Assembly (NCBI GenBank): GCA_028821605.1
Contig: JAPPFM010000053.1
Location: 124,001-188,000 of the forward strand
Origin: Candidatus Poribacteria bacterium
GTDB taxonomy: Bacteria > Poribacteria > WGA-4E > WGA-3G
Reading direction: 5' to 3'
Length of the DNA: 64,000 nucleotides
Below, in pieces: positions 17,122 to 25,857 of this stretch. Numbering within the stretch: position 1 is the stretch's first letter; each line of letters starts with the position of its first letter. The notes under the pieces were generated by a model. That model was not told the DNA's origin and searched no databases. It saw only the letters and a list, made by a program, of their open reading frames with translations. Both the position numbers and the translations under genes were made by a program.

Positions 17122-18936
17122 TTAACGAAGTGAAATTGCAGGGCAATAAATCCTTTTCCATTCGCGGGACCACCATGTACCTTCTGAACGTTTTGTTGTG
17201 AGGTCCGTGAATCTGTAATCGTAAAGGGTCGCGCGAACATAACGAGGCGGAGACTCTGAAAATGGATTTTCTGCGAATAACTGTAGCACCTCAGATTTAC
17301 CTTGTAGCAACGCTCCCATAAAATTGAGAAACCATGGCGTGTTGTGATAACTACCTTGGAGTGCCGCAAACCACATCTGCCAATCGAGTCGTGGTTGGTG
17401 TGGAGCAACCCATTTAGGAGCGACCTTCAGGTCTCCAGGTTTCCACCGGAATTGGTAAGTCTTCCATGTTATCCGATCGTTGCTGCCTTCAACGATAATT
17501 TCTGGACGCGATTCCGTCATATCCGCAAAAAGTCCGTAGGTATTCACACTCCGAAATGGCGCGATCCATGCAACATTTGGGAGTTGTGCCTCTCTAAAGA
17601 GTTGCCCGCCGAATCGGATGCCGCTCAGCAGAAAGAGAAGCACTGCCGCTACCGCTATGCCGATACGTCTGTATTGACGAGGCGGTTTTTCGATTGTGTG
17701 GATGGTCGGCATAAACCGTTTCGGAAGAAGTGATTTCCACATCACATCGTCAATGAGCAAGAGACACAACAAAATTGTCAGTAGGTTAAAGAAGCAGTAA
17801 TTCCCTGTCAGAGTAATGAGTATTTGGAGTACTATCAATCCAAGGCATCCCACAGTTCGAGCACGTCGCGGGGCGAAAATCAGAAACGAGACGACCAACT
17901 CAGCCGCGAACATACCGATAGTTGAGGCTTTATGAAACCATTCCGGTAACTGATGGACATACCATCCGAACCACGTCGGCAGGGGTTGTGTCTCATAGTG
18001 GAAGTTGAGGGCGGTAAGGTTTCGCCACACCTCATCACTGGCGAGTTTAACAAACCCGGAGGCAAACATCAAGCGGAACAGGAGCCAACGTAATAGCCAC
18101 AAAAACGCGGTGGAGGATTGGGACGCGCGTGTGAATGTATCACGGAGTTGCAGTGGCGCGAAAAAGATCGCCAGAAAGCCCGCCTCCAAGAGCAGGACAT
18201 CCCATTGGAAACTCAGAAAAACTTGTCCGACTGTCACGAGCGATAAATAAAACGCCCACAAACCGACTAAAGCAAATGACGGAACGAAGCCTGCGATTAA
18301 AACCAGAGACAGAAGAACGCCACCAGCGCACAAGAAGTGGAGGAAAATATCTGACGGGTTCAACCAGAACAGTGTTGGAACGAGGTAGTAACCTTCTGTC
18401 CCGATTTGCTGGCGGACAGCCTCCAAATACTGCCCTGCTGGTAGGATGCCGTTGCTGCCGACAAGCCCGTGAATCTGCACCCACAAGGACAAAAAGGCAA
18501 TGAGGTATATACAACCGAGTCCTCGCAGAAACAGCCAACGCGATAGATGGAACGTTGTTCTCTCAGTGTGTGTCCCCCAAAACCAGCGCGTTAGTGCCGA
18601 GAAAAATGGACGGTGCTGTGCAACGAAACGGTAAACTCCTTCTGACACACCCGCGAACCCGGGCAAACGGTTATAACACCAAAGGAAAAAACCGTTGTTT
18701 AAAGCACGTAGGACAGCCCCTGCACCGCTCAAAACTGTTCCGTTTTGGAGAATTAACTGGACTGAGTCCTCAAATGCTGAAGGGGGTATATCCGGGAATT
18801 CCGCAGCCACCTCTTGATACGGGGCATACTCAATGCTGTCGCCGGTGGTATGCTGCCACTGAGCGATCCAATATCGGCAAAAATCGCAGTCATTATCGTA
18901 GACAAGGAGCGGTTTGCTGCTTTGTGGTTGCATCAA
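17122..18936 (-). CDS. DCC-family thiol-oxidoreductase domain fused to lipase maturation factor-like membrane protein
   Basis: 604 residues. N-terminus (1-110) is a DUF393/DCC domain with the redox-like motif VYDNDCDFC (Asp14, Cys17, Cys20). The rest is a multi-span membrane protein of the lipase-maturation-factor/HTTM type: NGILPAGQYLE, FQWDVLLLEAGFLAIFFAP, RWLLFRLMFASGFVKL and NFHYETQPLPTWFGWY-HQLPEWFHK are hallmark segments. A C-terminal soluble part (from about 470) contains the matching LMF tail with Trp-rich strands. In animals LMF1 helps fold lipases; in bacteria the role is unknown. The added redox domain suggests thiol or quinone chemistry coupled to the membrane part. It follows the aminotransferase gene. 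Confidence 0.85.
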   Translation of the reverse strand: MMQPQSSKPLLVYDNDCDFCRYWIAQWQHTTGDSIEYAPYQEVAAEFPDIPPSAFEDSVQLILQNGTVLSGAGAVLRALNNGFFLWCYNRLPGFAGVSEGVYRFVAQHRPFFSALTRWFWGTHTERTTFHLSRWLFLRGLGCIYLIAFLSLWVQIHGLVGSNGILPAGQYLEAVRQQIGTEGYYLVPTLFWLNPSDIFLHFLCAGGVLLSLVLIAGFVPSFALVGLWAFYLSLVTVGQVFLSFQWDVLLLEAGFLAIFFAPLQLRDTFTRASQSSTAFLWLLRWLLFRLMFASGFVKLASDEVWRNLTALNFHYETQPLPTWFGWYVHQLPEWFHKASTIGMFAAELVVSFLIFAPRRARTVGCLGLIVLQILITLTGNYCFFNLLTILLCLLLIDDVMWKSLLPKRFMPTIHTIEKPPRQYRRIGIAVAAVLLFLLSGIRFGGQLFREAQLPNVAWIAPFRSVNTYGLFADMTESRPEIIVEGSNDRITWKTYQFRWKPGDLKVAPKWVAPHQPRLDWQMWFAALQGSYHNTPWFLNFMGALLQGKSEVLQLFAENPFSESPPRYVRATLYDYRFTDLTTKRSEGTWWSREWKRIYCPAISLR

Positions 18937-18993
18937 AATCCCCGACGAGATTTGCCCAATCCTTCACGCTTTGTGCTAAACATACGGAGAAGA

Positions 18994-20223
18994 TTAATGC
19001 CATGCCTGATGAATTTTAGCAATGGCTTCCGCAATCTGATCCATGTCCCTTGTCGAGCCGAGGAAGAGGTTCTGGAAAAGCCACACGCTTTGTTCACAAA
19101 CTAATACCGCATTTGGGCAAGGCAATGATCGGATGAGGTGAGGATATTTCTCCGCGACGTGTGCCATTCCCGGTTCCTGTGAAAGTGGAGAACGGTAACC
19201 GATGGAACACGGAATGCCTTCAGCAGAGAGCGCGTCCACAAATTCCTGTCGCGATTTGCCACCGAAGCCTTTGGAATCGTACCGCAAGCAGTAGAGGTGA
19301 TACCCGTGTTTGGTAACCCATGGCGCGAGTTCTGGCGGTGTGATGCCTTCAATTGTCGCCAGAGCGTTGGAGAGATAAGCAGCGTTTCGGTTTCGCAGAT
19401 CGGTTTGTGCCTCCAACAGTTCCAAGCGCACCTGCAATATCGCTGCAAGATATTCTGAGGGGCGGTAATTCCAACCGAGTCGTGGATATTCCCATCTTGC
19501 ACCACCCGGAGCACGTCCGACGTTCATAAAGGCACAGACTCGGTCGTGAATATCTTTGTCATTCGTCGTGACCATGCCCCCTTCACCGGAAGTCAAATTC
19601 TTCGAGGCTTGGAAACTAAACGCACCGACATCACTGAGAGAACCAACCTTTTTCGTCTGATATTCTGCGCCGTGTGCCTGCGCGCAGTCCTCAATAATCG
19701 CAAGTTGGTGGCGTTGGGCAATCTCACGTAATGCCCCCATATCTGCTGGATGACCGCCGAGATGGACGGGGAGGATCGCACGAGTTTCAGGACCAATAGC
19801 CGTTTCAACACCTGCCGGGTCAATCGTAAACGTCTCTGGTGAAATATCCACAAACACCACGGTGCATCGACGTTCCAACACTGCGCTCGCAGTTGCTACG
19901 AACGTATAGTTCGGCACGATGACTTCACCGCCATCGCTGAATCCGTCGAGATCCAGCGCACCGGCTAAGGCAGCACTAATTGAATCGGTGCCGTGCGGCA
20001 TGAAGAGGGCGTAGTTTGTCCCGGAGTATTGGGCGTATTGTTCGTTGAAACGTTCAATCATCGCGCCTCCGGAGCCTTCGTTACCACTCAGATACACTTC
20101 CCGAAGCAGCGGTTCAACTTTTGACTCCCACTCTTCAGTTGTCTTGAGGGGCCATGAGGACCACGGTTCGCTTTCTATGTCGCGGACAGGTGTGCCGCCT
20201 GAAATTGCCAGTTGGTTGGACAT
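18994..20223 (-). CDS. DegT/DnrJ/EryC1/StrS-family PLP aminotransferase
   Basis: 409 residues. Sugar-aminotransferase fold: PHGTDSISAAL (phosphate binding), NYTFVATASAV, Asp179 in IIEDCAQAHGAE (pairs with pyridine nitrogen) and the PLP lysine Lys208 in FSFQASKNLTSGEGG. Typical substrates are keto-sugar nucleotides for surface polysaccharide, or AHBA-type precursors. It stands without other sugar-nucleotide genes; its only close partner is the DCC/LMF gene 57 bases downstream. Confidence 0.9.
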   Translation of the reverse strand: MSNQLAISGGTPVRDIESEPWSSWPLKTTEEWESKVEPLLREVYLSGNEGSGGAMIERFNEQYAQYSGTNYALFMPHGTDSISAALAGALDLDGFSDGGEVIVPNYTFVATASAVLERRCTVVFVDISPETFTIDPAGVETAIGPETRAILPVHLGGHPADMGALREIAQRHQLAIIEDCAQAHGAEYQTKKVGSLSDVGAFSFQASKNLTSGEGGMVTTNDKDIHDRVCAFMNVGRAPGGARWEYPRLGWNYRPSEYLAAILQVRLELLEAQTDLRNRNAAYLSNALATIEGITPPELAPWVTKHGYHLYCLRYDSKGFGGKSRQEFVDALSAEGIPCSIGYRSPLSQEPGMAHVAEKYPHLIRSLPCPNAVLVCEQSVWLFQNLFLGSTRDMDQIAEAIAKIHQAWH

Positions 20224-20243
20224 GCAAATCTCCGATTTATCAG

Positions 20244-21008
20244 TTAGTTATCTGTCTTGGGGATGGGGTTTCCCTTCTCATCCAAATATACAACTTCCCA
20301 ACCCTCTGGTTCCACCCCGGTGTTCAAGAGATCAAGTTTCTGTTCCTCAGAGAGCTCCGGTCCGTTAACCGACGGAATCGCTCCAGTCTCCGATGTTGTT
20401 GTGGAAAGTCTGGAGTGCCAAATATGAGTCGTTGATTCAGTTTCCTGTACGTAGATTCTCCCTGGGATATTGGGTAACGCCTTTTCACTTATCACAAACC
20501 AATTTTTCACTTTTGGATTGGCTTGCTTCGCTTCAGAAATGAGTTGATACTCCCGGATCTGGGTGTCAATATGACTTACTTTGATGGTTTCCCAATCCTC
20601 TTTTTCCCACTCATTTTGGGTGTGGAATTCTTTCAGGACCATATCCGATCGTAGATTTAAGTATCCACTATAATCCTTAAAATTCTCTATCGTGATACCT
20701 TTATTGAGAAGTATCTGAAGCCATTCTTCACGAGGATATTTGGCATCTATATGTTCCAGTGTAAACTCAAGGTGGCGTTTTTTGCCAGAAAGTGTCTCTG
20801 AAGCGGTAGCCCATTTTATTGCTTGGGAACTGTATCTCGCATCAAACGCTTCCATAAGACCTTCAACGGTTTGGGGTCCGGTATATTTCTCTATGGGTGT
20901 TTCAAAGCCCAACTCTCTCCGTATTTCGAGATTCGATATTGCCTGACACCCAACAAAAAAGGTTACGAAAATGAGAAGGAATAGCATGGTTCGTACGACG
21001 TATTTCAT
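20244..21008 (-). CDS. lipoprotein with one copy of an unrecognised 'KGITI' repeat
   Basis: About 254 residues from ATG 21008. Lipoprotein signal: hydrophobic LFLLIFVTFFVGC with Cys21 as the lipid site. The frame could start at 21077, but that adds a basic leader before the signal. Residues about 46-155 match the repeat found twice in the protein at 23330-24655: QTVEGLMEAFDARYS, DAKYPREEWLQILL, NKGITIENFKDYSGYLNLR and EDWETIKVSHIDTQI. Likely periplasmic, anchored to a membrane. I do not recognise the family. C-terminal region includes GWEVVYLDEKGNPIPK. Confidence 0.75.
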   Translation of the reverse strand: MKYVVRTMLFLLIFVTFFVGCQAISNLEIRRELGFETPIEKYTGPQTVEGLMEAFDARYSSQAIKWATASETLSGKKRHLEFTLEHIDAKYPREEWLQILLNKGITIENFKDYSGYLNLRSDMVLKEFHTQNEWEKEDWETIKVSHIDTQIREYQLISEAKQANPKVKNWFVISEKALPNIPGRIYVQETESTTHIWHSRLSTTTSETGAIPSVNGPELSEEQKLDLLNTGVEPEGWEVVYLDEKGNPIPKTDN

Positions 21009-21179
21009 ATTTTTCCCTTTTGAGTGTGGTATCGGATGTTTGAAGAAAATTTTTCTGTGAAGAACACTTGCATTCAACTATATGATTAAGTTTATATATT
21101 ATTCAAAAAACTGTCAAGCAAAAAGTATTACCCAGGCGGACTATCGTTTAGTTCTTTACACTGAAACGTCCTATGAAGA

Positions 21180-22010
21180 CTAAATGATTGTGGTCGTGAT
21201 GCCAAAGACGATGCCAGCCAAGGCTACTCCGGCGAGTGCATCAATCGCATAATGGAATCTACCGTAGACGGTGCCGAGGGTTAATCCAATACACATTGGC
21301 AGTAGAATTAGAAACGCTGTACTATCGTAACGGAGGGCGTAAAGCAGCACAATCACTGATAGCGAGACGTGTGAACTCGGAAATGCCGTGCCTTTCGATG
21401 AACCTCTTGAGATAATTGAATGTGTCAGTTTGAAGAAGAAACCCTTGGACAATTTCCCTTGAATCTTTTCAAAAAGGTAGCGCGGACCGGTAGCAGGCAG
21501 AAATGGATAGCAGAGTAGACTCAGATTAAAGGTCAGTGTCTCCGCGAAAACTGTTTCTTGAAATGGACCTATCCTTCCACTAAAATAGAGCCACGCCGCT
21601 AAAAACACGGCAATGACGTAGTAACTAAAGTAGCAGAGGTGTAAAATCTCCGATAGAATTATAGACGGAAACCGATCGCTGAGTTCAAGGCTTGGCATCC
21701 CTTTGAAGACCCGTTTTTCGCAGCGGATCACTGTTTCATCGAAATAGTGTTGAAACACCATCTGTGTCAATTTTCCCATCTCAAAATAGAAAATTGCGAT
21801 GGTGGACAGTGGGTACCAATCGCGTAGAAATTGCAAGGGAAACGCCATCTGTTCATTGACGAACGTTAGCGATATAATTCCAGCAATCCAGAACGCACGT
21901 GTGAGCAAATGGAGGGACCAGCGTACGACATTTCTGTGAAAAATCAGGATGAGCATGCCTGTGAGGGCTAAGTATCCGATGGCAACCCAATCATAGAGGA
22001 GAAAGTTCAT
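21180..22010 (-). CDS. PAP2-superfamily membrane phosphatase/transferase
   Basis: 276 residues, about six membrane spans. PAP2 signature pieces: ATGPRYLFE, GTAFPSSHVSLSV (catalytic His) and GRFHYAIDALAG (second His and Asp). The arrangement is that of lipid phosphatases and inositol-phosphorylceramide-synthase-like proteins; substrate unknown. Transcribed divergently from the Cache lipoprotein. Confidence 0.85.
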   Translation of the reverse strand: MNFLLYDWVAIGYLALTGMLILIFHRNVVRWSLHLLTRAFWIAGIISLTFVNEQMAFPLQFLRDWYPLSTIAIFYFEMGKLTQMVFQHYFDETVIRCEKRVFKGMPSLELSDRFPSIILSEILHLCYFSYYVIAVFLAAWLYFSGRIGPFQETVFAETLTFNLSLLCYPFLPATGPRYLFEKIQGKLSKGFFFKLTHSIISRGSSKGTAFPSSHVSLSVIVLLYALRYDSTAFLILLPMCIGLTLGTVYGRFHYAIDALAGVALAGIVFGITTTII

Positions 22011-22093
22011 AGATTTGTTTTTAACGCAACGTTGTGAGTTTTTTCAGAGAATTTACTCTATTGCAGGGAAAATGACAAGAAAAATTGACGCAT

Positions 22094-22122
22094 TTGACAA
22101 TTGGGGTATGAGTGTATACAAT
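22094..22122 (+). promoter_or_regulatory. promoter of the tandem-Cache lipoprotein
   Basis: TTGACA (22094-22099), 17-base spacer, TACAAT (22117-22122). Near-consensus; about 40 bases before the TTG start. Confidence 0.7.
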
Positions 22123-22163
22123 TAAAGTGAACTAAATTCTATTGACTAAAAAGGAGTCAAAAA

Positions 22164-23093
22164 TTGAGGAATTCTTTGCTGATTTTACTTCTAATAGGGC
22201 TTGTTGTCGTTGGTATCACCGGATGCGAAAGAGCAATGACGAAACCGATGATGGATGCCCTCACACCGACTGAAATGCCTACGATGGATGATCCAGAGAC
22301 TTTTACAGTTGCCCTCGTCCAAGCTGCGATCAATCTTTATAAGACAGAAGGGCGCGAAGCCGCTATAGCCTACCACAACGATCCAGCAAGTATTGACGGG
22401 CAGTGGTATGTGTTTATCCTTGATGAAAACGATCTGTTTGTCGCACAACCGGCGGCACCACACTTCATTGGTAAAGGCATAAAGGAGGCTCCCGGACTTG
22501 ACGGATCGCTGATAGGTTTAGATATCACTGGGGCGACAGAAGAAGGTCGTTGGACTGAGTACTTGTGGCCGAATCCTGAAAACGGCAAATTAGAACTGAA
22601 ACGCACATGGTCAATCCGGTACGACGGTTACCTCTTCGGTTCGGGATACTACGAATCGTGGAGGCCAGACCCTGCCACGCTAACACTTACCTCGAAAGAC
22701 GATCCAGAGGCATTTACGCATGACTTCGTTCTGGCAGCGGTTGCCCGTTATGAATTTGCCGGTCTTGATGCTACGGCAGCCTACTACAATGACCCAATGA
22801 ATATTGATGGGCAGTGGTATGTGCTCATTGCTGACGAGAACGATATCTATGTCGCTCACCCGCTGAGACCAGACTTCATAGGGATGGATATTAAGGATAT
22901 TCTCGGTCTTGACGGAGCACCTGTCGGGGCAGAAATTGCCAAAGCAACAGGAACAGGACTCTGGATTGAGTACTTGTGGCCCAACCCTGAAAGCGGCGAG
23001 GTAGCGTTGAAGCGCACATGGGCAATTCGACATGACGGTTATCTCTTCGGTGCTGGATATTATCAACCGGTGGAAGGAGATTCTGCACCATAA
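22164..23093 (+). CDS. lipoprotein with two tandem Cache-like sensor domains
   Basis: 309 residues from a TTG start, with AAGGAG seven bases upstream. Signal ILLLIGLVVVGITGC, lipid Cys21. Two repeats of about 125 residues follow (roughly 44-165 and 174-300), each with IDGQWYVFI/VLIADENDIYVAHP, FIGxxIKDxxGLDG, a middle TEYLWPNPE, and the closing KRTWxIRxDGYLFGxGYY. This is the single-Cache type 2 pattern of extracytoplasmic ligand sensors, but there is no kinase, cyclase or chemotaxis domain attached. It could be a free binding protein. Gene ends shortly before repeats and a terminator; convergent with the repeat-protein gene. Confidence 0.85.
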   Translation: MRNSLLILLLIGLVVVGITGCERAMTKPMMDALTPTEMPTMDDPETFTVALVQAAINLYKTEGREAAIAYHNDPASIDGQWYVFILDENDLFVAQPAAPHFIGKGIKEAPGLDGSLIGLDITGATEEGRWTEYLWPNPENGKLELKRTWSIRYDGYLFGSGYYESWRPDPATLTLTSKDDPEAFTHDFVLAAVARYEFAGLDATAAYYNDPMNIDGQWYVLIADENDIYVAHPLRPDFIGMDIKDILGLDGAPVGAEIAKATGTGLWIEYLWPNPESGEVALKRTWAIRHDGYLFGAGYYQPVEGDSAP

Positions 23094-23117
23094 GCATTCA
23101 ATTTAACGAACTTGGTA

Positions 23118-23203
23118 GGTGCGGAATGTAATACAAGCAACGGATTTAGTCTCTCCCCAGACTAAATCCAGTCTATTCCCAGACTAAATCCCCTAACCGC
23201 ACC
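23118..23203. repeat. nested inverted repeats
   Basis: Outer pair GGTGCGG (23118-23124) / CCGCACC (23197-23203). Inside it, a perfect 11-bp stem GGATTTAGTCT (23142-23152) / AGACTAAATCC (23159-23169), and a further direct copy AGACTAAATCC at 23181-23191. No coding potential. Probably a transcribed structure or a small non-autonomous repeat. Confidence 0.65.
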
Positions 23204-23280
23204 GAACCTACACGATAAGTTTTATTGTGCAAATGTTCGGTTTCGCTGTTTTCAAATGAAACTGTCCGGTTAACAAGAAT

Positions 23281-23310
23281 GGCGAGGTTCTAAGACCTCG
23301 CCTTTTATTT
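23281..23310 (+). terminator. rho-independent terminator, probably bidirectional
   Basis: Perfect 8-bp stem GGCGAGGT (23281-23288) / ACCTCGCC (23295-23302) with a 6-base loop, then TTTTATTT. It lies between two convergent genes. Confidence 0.8.
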
Positions 23311-23329
23311 ATTCCAAGTTCAGTACATG

Positions 23330-24655
23330 TTAGCGGTCAAGTAGTGGGAGACGAGGACGCTGAGACCGTTCTATTTTTTCAAGCTGCTCCCTTGCTCGCT
23401 TAAGTGCTTCCTCTGCACCCGTAAGTGCCTCCTCTGGGTCAACTTTGCCGAAGTACACTGCAGCCTTCCTGTTCCGACGGTGAAGTTTTTCAAGCATCTG
23501 CTTCAGATATGCGTCTTTATAGGTTTCCCAATCCTCAGTGGGGGCGATGCCAAAGAGTCTGGAGGACCAGACCTCTGGATTTTTTTCAAGTTCCATCAAT
23601 TCATCCCGCTTGGATAGATAGGTCCAGTACTCTTCAAAATTGTCAATGGTAATTCCTTTATCAATGAGCATCTGGAGCCATTCATCCCGCGGGTATTTCG
23701 CATCGACTTCGCTCATAGGGAGTGGTACCTCATACTTAAAGACAGTGGTGCCTTCACGTGCGTAGCTGACACTTCCTGAAGTTATAGCGTACCTTTCGTT
23801 ATACTTCTCGTCGTAGGCATTCCGCAGTGCTTTGACAGTCTGTGACACTGTAAAATCCTTAAAAAATATGGGTGGAGACGGAGCCTTCGGAAAATCTGGG
23901 GGTAGGGCATGAAGCAGGTACTCATCTACATTGTCTTTCTTGAGTAGATCGCTGTACTTTCCTAAAGCTGTATCATAGTTGAGTATGAATGGGTGCCCTT
24001 CTTTTTCCAATCTTTCTTGAATCCGATCGATTTCTCGCACAATATATGCGTCTTTATAGGTTTCCCAATCTTCAGTGGCTGGAATGCCGAAAAGCCCGGA
24101 GGTCCACACCTGCGGTTGTCTCTCAAGATGAACTAATGTATCCCGAAGGAATAGGTATTTCCAATACGCCTTTGCGTTCTTGATCGTAATCCCTTTGTCA
24201 AGCAGCATCTGGAGCCATGCGTCACGCGGATATTTCGCGTCAACCTCAGCGAGCGGAATATTCTCGTCGTAAGCAAAGATTTCAGCGTCCCCTACCGTGT
24301 ACGACACACGCACCGTGGTATCCTTATGTTTGCGGTTGTAGTCTTCGTCATAAGCGTCCCGCAGTTCCTTAACCGTTTGCAAGATGGCATAGTCCTGCGT
24401 CTGCGGCGGTGACGCGATCTCATTTTTCAGTTCGGCAGCGAGTGCTGAGAACTTTGCCCGAATGCTGGCGCGCATTTCAGCACGGCGTGCCTCGTCCATT
24501 TCTCCAGCGGACTTTAGCACAGTGTCCGTCTGTTCGTCTACCCAAGCTTCCCAAGGGGCTTCGGCAGTTTGTGCATCTGGTTGCAATACCAAAAATGCGA
24601 CTGTTCCGAGAGCGATCAGGAGGGTAAGTATGTGGACAATATGTTTGGCTTTCAT
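23330..24655 (-). CDS. exported protein with two copies of the 'KGITI' repeat
   Basis: 441 residues with an N-terminal signal anchor (HILTLLIALGTVAFLVL). Two long repeats, about 90-215 and 268-390, share the order QTVKxLRxAYDExYN, a beta pair, EVDAKYPRDxWLQM, DKGITIxN, a helix YWxYLxxRDxLxxLE, PxVW, LFGI, and TEDWETYKDAY. The same block occurs once in the lipoprotein at 20244-21008. A charged C-terminal helix (ALTGAEEALKRAREQLEKIE) follows. It is probably periplasmic, with the repeat as a protein-interaction module; I do not recognise the family. Confidence 0.75.
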   Translation of the reverse strand: MKAKHIVHILTLLIALGTVAFLVLQPDAQTAEAPWEAWVDEQTDTVLKSAGEMDEARRAEMRASIRAKFSALAAELKNEIASPPQTQDYAILQTVKELRDAYDEDYNRKHKDTTVRVSYTVGDAEIFAYDENIPLAEVDAKYPRDAWLQMLLDKGITIKNAKAYWKYLFLRDTLVHLERQPQVWTSGLFGIPATEDWETYKDAYIVREIDRIQERLEKEGHPFILNYDTALGKYSDLLKKDNVDEYLLHALPPDFPKAPSPPIFFKDFTVSQTVKALRNAYDEKYNERYAITSGSVSYAREGTTVFKYEVPLPMSEVDAKYPRDEWLQMLIDKGITIDNFEEYWTYLSKRDELMELEKNPEVWSSRLFGIAPTEDWETYKDAYLKQMLEKLHRRNRKAAVYFGKVDPEEALTGAEEALKRAREQLEKIERSQRPRLPLLDR

Positions 24656-24759
24656 TGTTTATCTCCTTCAGTTAGGTTATCGGTGATGTGTATTAACTGC
24701 TAAGTCTTACGGATTGTCACACCAAATCCCAAAAGAAGTTCCACTGTTCTCTCAAATTA

Positions 24760-25821
24760 TCAGTTAGCAACTAATTGACGGATTGCCTGTACTGCTGTCT
24801 CTGTGTCTTGGAATGGGGTATTTGGAACACGTGAGGTAAGCGCACTCTTGATGTGCTGTGCTAACCCCTCAAGTCTACACTGACTCACGATGGCGTGTTG
24901 TTCCATATACTCGTAAACTTTATGTCGTTTCGGCAATCTGACATTTTTTGCGGACATCATTAGGACGATAACCTTGCGTCCACTGCTCGCCGCCTCACAT
25001 ACCATTGAGAAACTATCTGCAGTGACGATGAGCAGGTCGCTTAAGGCAAGAATGGCTTGATAGGGATCTTCGAGTTCTGAAGGCGTGTCCGGCAGGATGA
25101 ATAGCGGACACCAATCGGAATGTTTCACCGTTGAAACCAGATGCGCAGTCACATCTGATGGGGTTCGGCGGGAAGTCGTCACCAATATCTGTGTATTCAT
25201 TTCCGTTGCGACTGTCTCACAAATCTTGCTCAGCCGCTCGGCATCAGCAACCGTGATCGTTTCATGCCGGTCTGCCCCCCCGATAAGAAATCCGATACGC
25301 AGACTCTCTGGCAAATTCAGGTCATCCTTCAAGCGTTTCCGATTAGCGTCCAGTATGTCTGGCGAGATAGGATTCGGCACGCCGATTGTTTGACAGACAT
25401 TGTTCTTAGACGTAGCGTTGTGCCAAGAGAGCATCGGGAGAATTGCGAGATCGAAATAACGGGTTCCTACCGGTGAAGGTCTGCGACATGTAACCGTCTT
25501 AGCACCCAAAATTCTGCCGAGGAGTAGATTAACGGCTGCGACAGATGAACCCGTTGAAAGTGTAATATCAGCCATTTGAAGGTGGGTCAATGCGCCATAA
25601 GTCTCGGATGTGAGACTCCATCGCAGAAGCGTATGAATAAGCAACATAGGGAGCGGTATGCCACCGAAGATACACATAAAAACCCGCAAGAGATTATCAC
25701 GCCACTTGCGTCGGAATTCTACCTCAAGCCATTCCACTTGACATTCAGGCATCTTTTCCACAATGCCTAAGGATTGCTTGTAATGTCCCGGTTTCTTATC
25801 GCTTAAGATTACAACTTTCAT
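24760..25821 (-). CDS. ELM1-family (mitochondrial-fission ELM1-like) protein
   Basis: About 353 residues from ATG 25821 (MKVVILSDKKPGHYKQS); a GTG at 25836 is an alternative, and neither start has a clear ribosome site. Family marks: DKKPGHYKQSLGI, LSTGSSVAAVNLLLGRILGAKTV, IGFLIGGADRHETI and LIVTADSFSMVCEAASSG, a GT-B-like sugar-nucleotide-binding fold end. In bacteria these are often linked to envelope glycolipid genes. Followed closely by the lipoprotein and thioredoxin genes is the reverse order: those two lie upstream on the same strand, so one operon is likely. Confidence 0.85.
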   Translation of the reverse strand: MKVVILSDKKPGHYKQSLGIVEKMPECQVEWLEVEFRRKWRDNLLRVFMCIFGGIPLPMLLIHTLLRWSLTSETYGALTHLQMADITLSTGSSVAAVNLLLGRILGAKTVTCRRPSPVGTRYFDLAILPMLSWHNATSKNNVCQTIGVPNPISPDILDANRKRLKDDLNLPESLRIGFLIGGADRHETITVADAERLSKICETVATEMNTQILVTTSRRTPSDVTAHLVSTVKHSDWCPLFILPDTPSELEDPYQAILALSDLLIVTADSFSMVCEAASSGRKVIVLMMSAKNVRLPKRHKVYEYMEQHAIVSQCRLEGLAQHIKSALTSRVPNTPFQDTETAVQAIRQLVAN

Positions 25822-25857
25822 TAAAGTAGTAGGCACGCTCCGTGTGCCGTAAACTTC

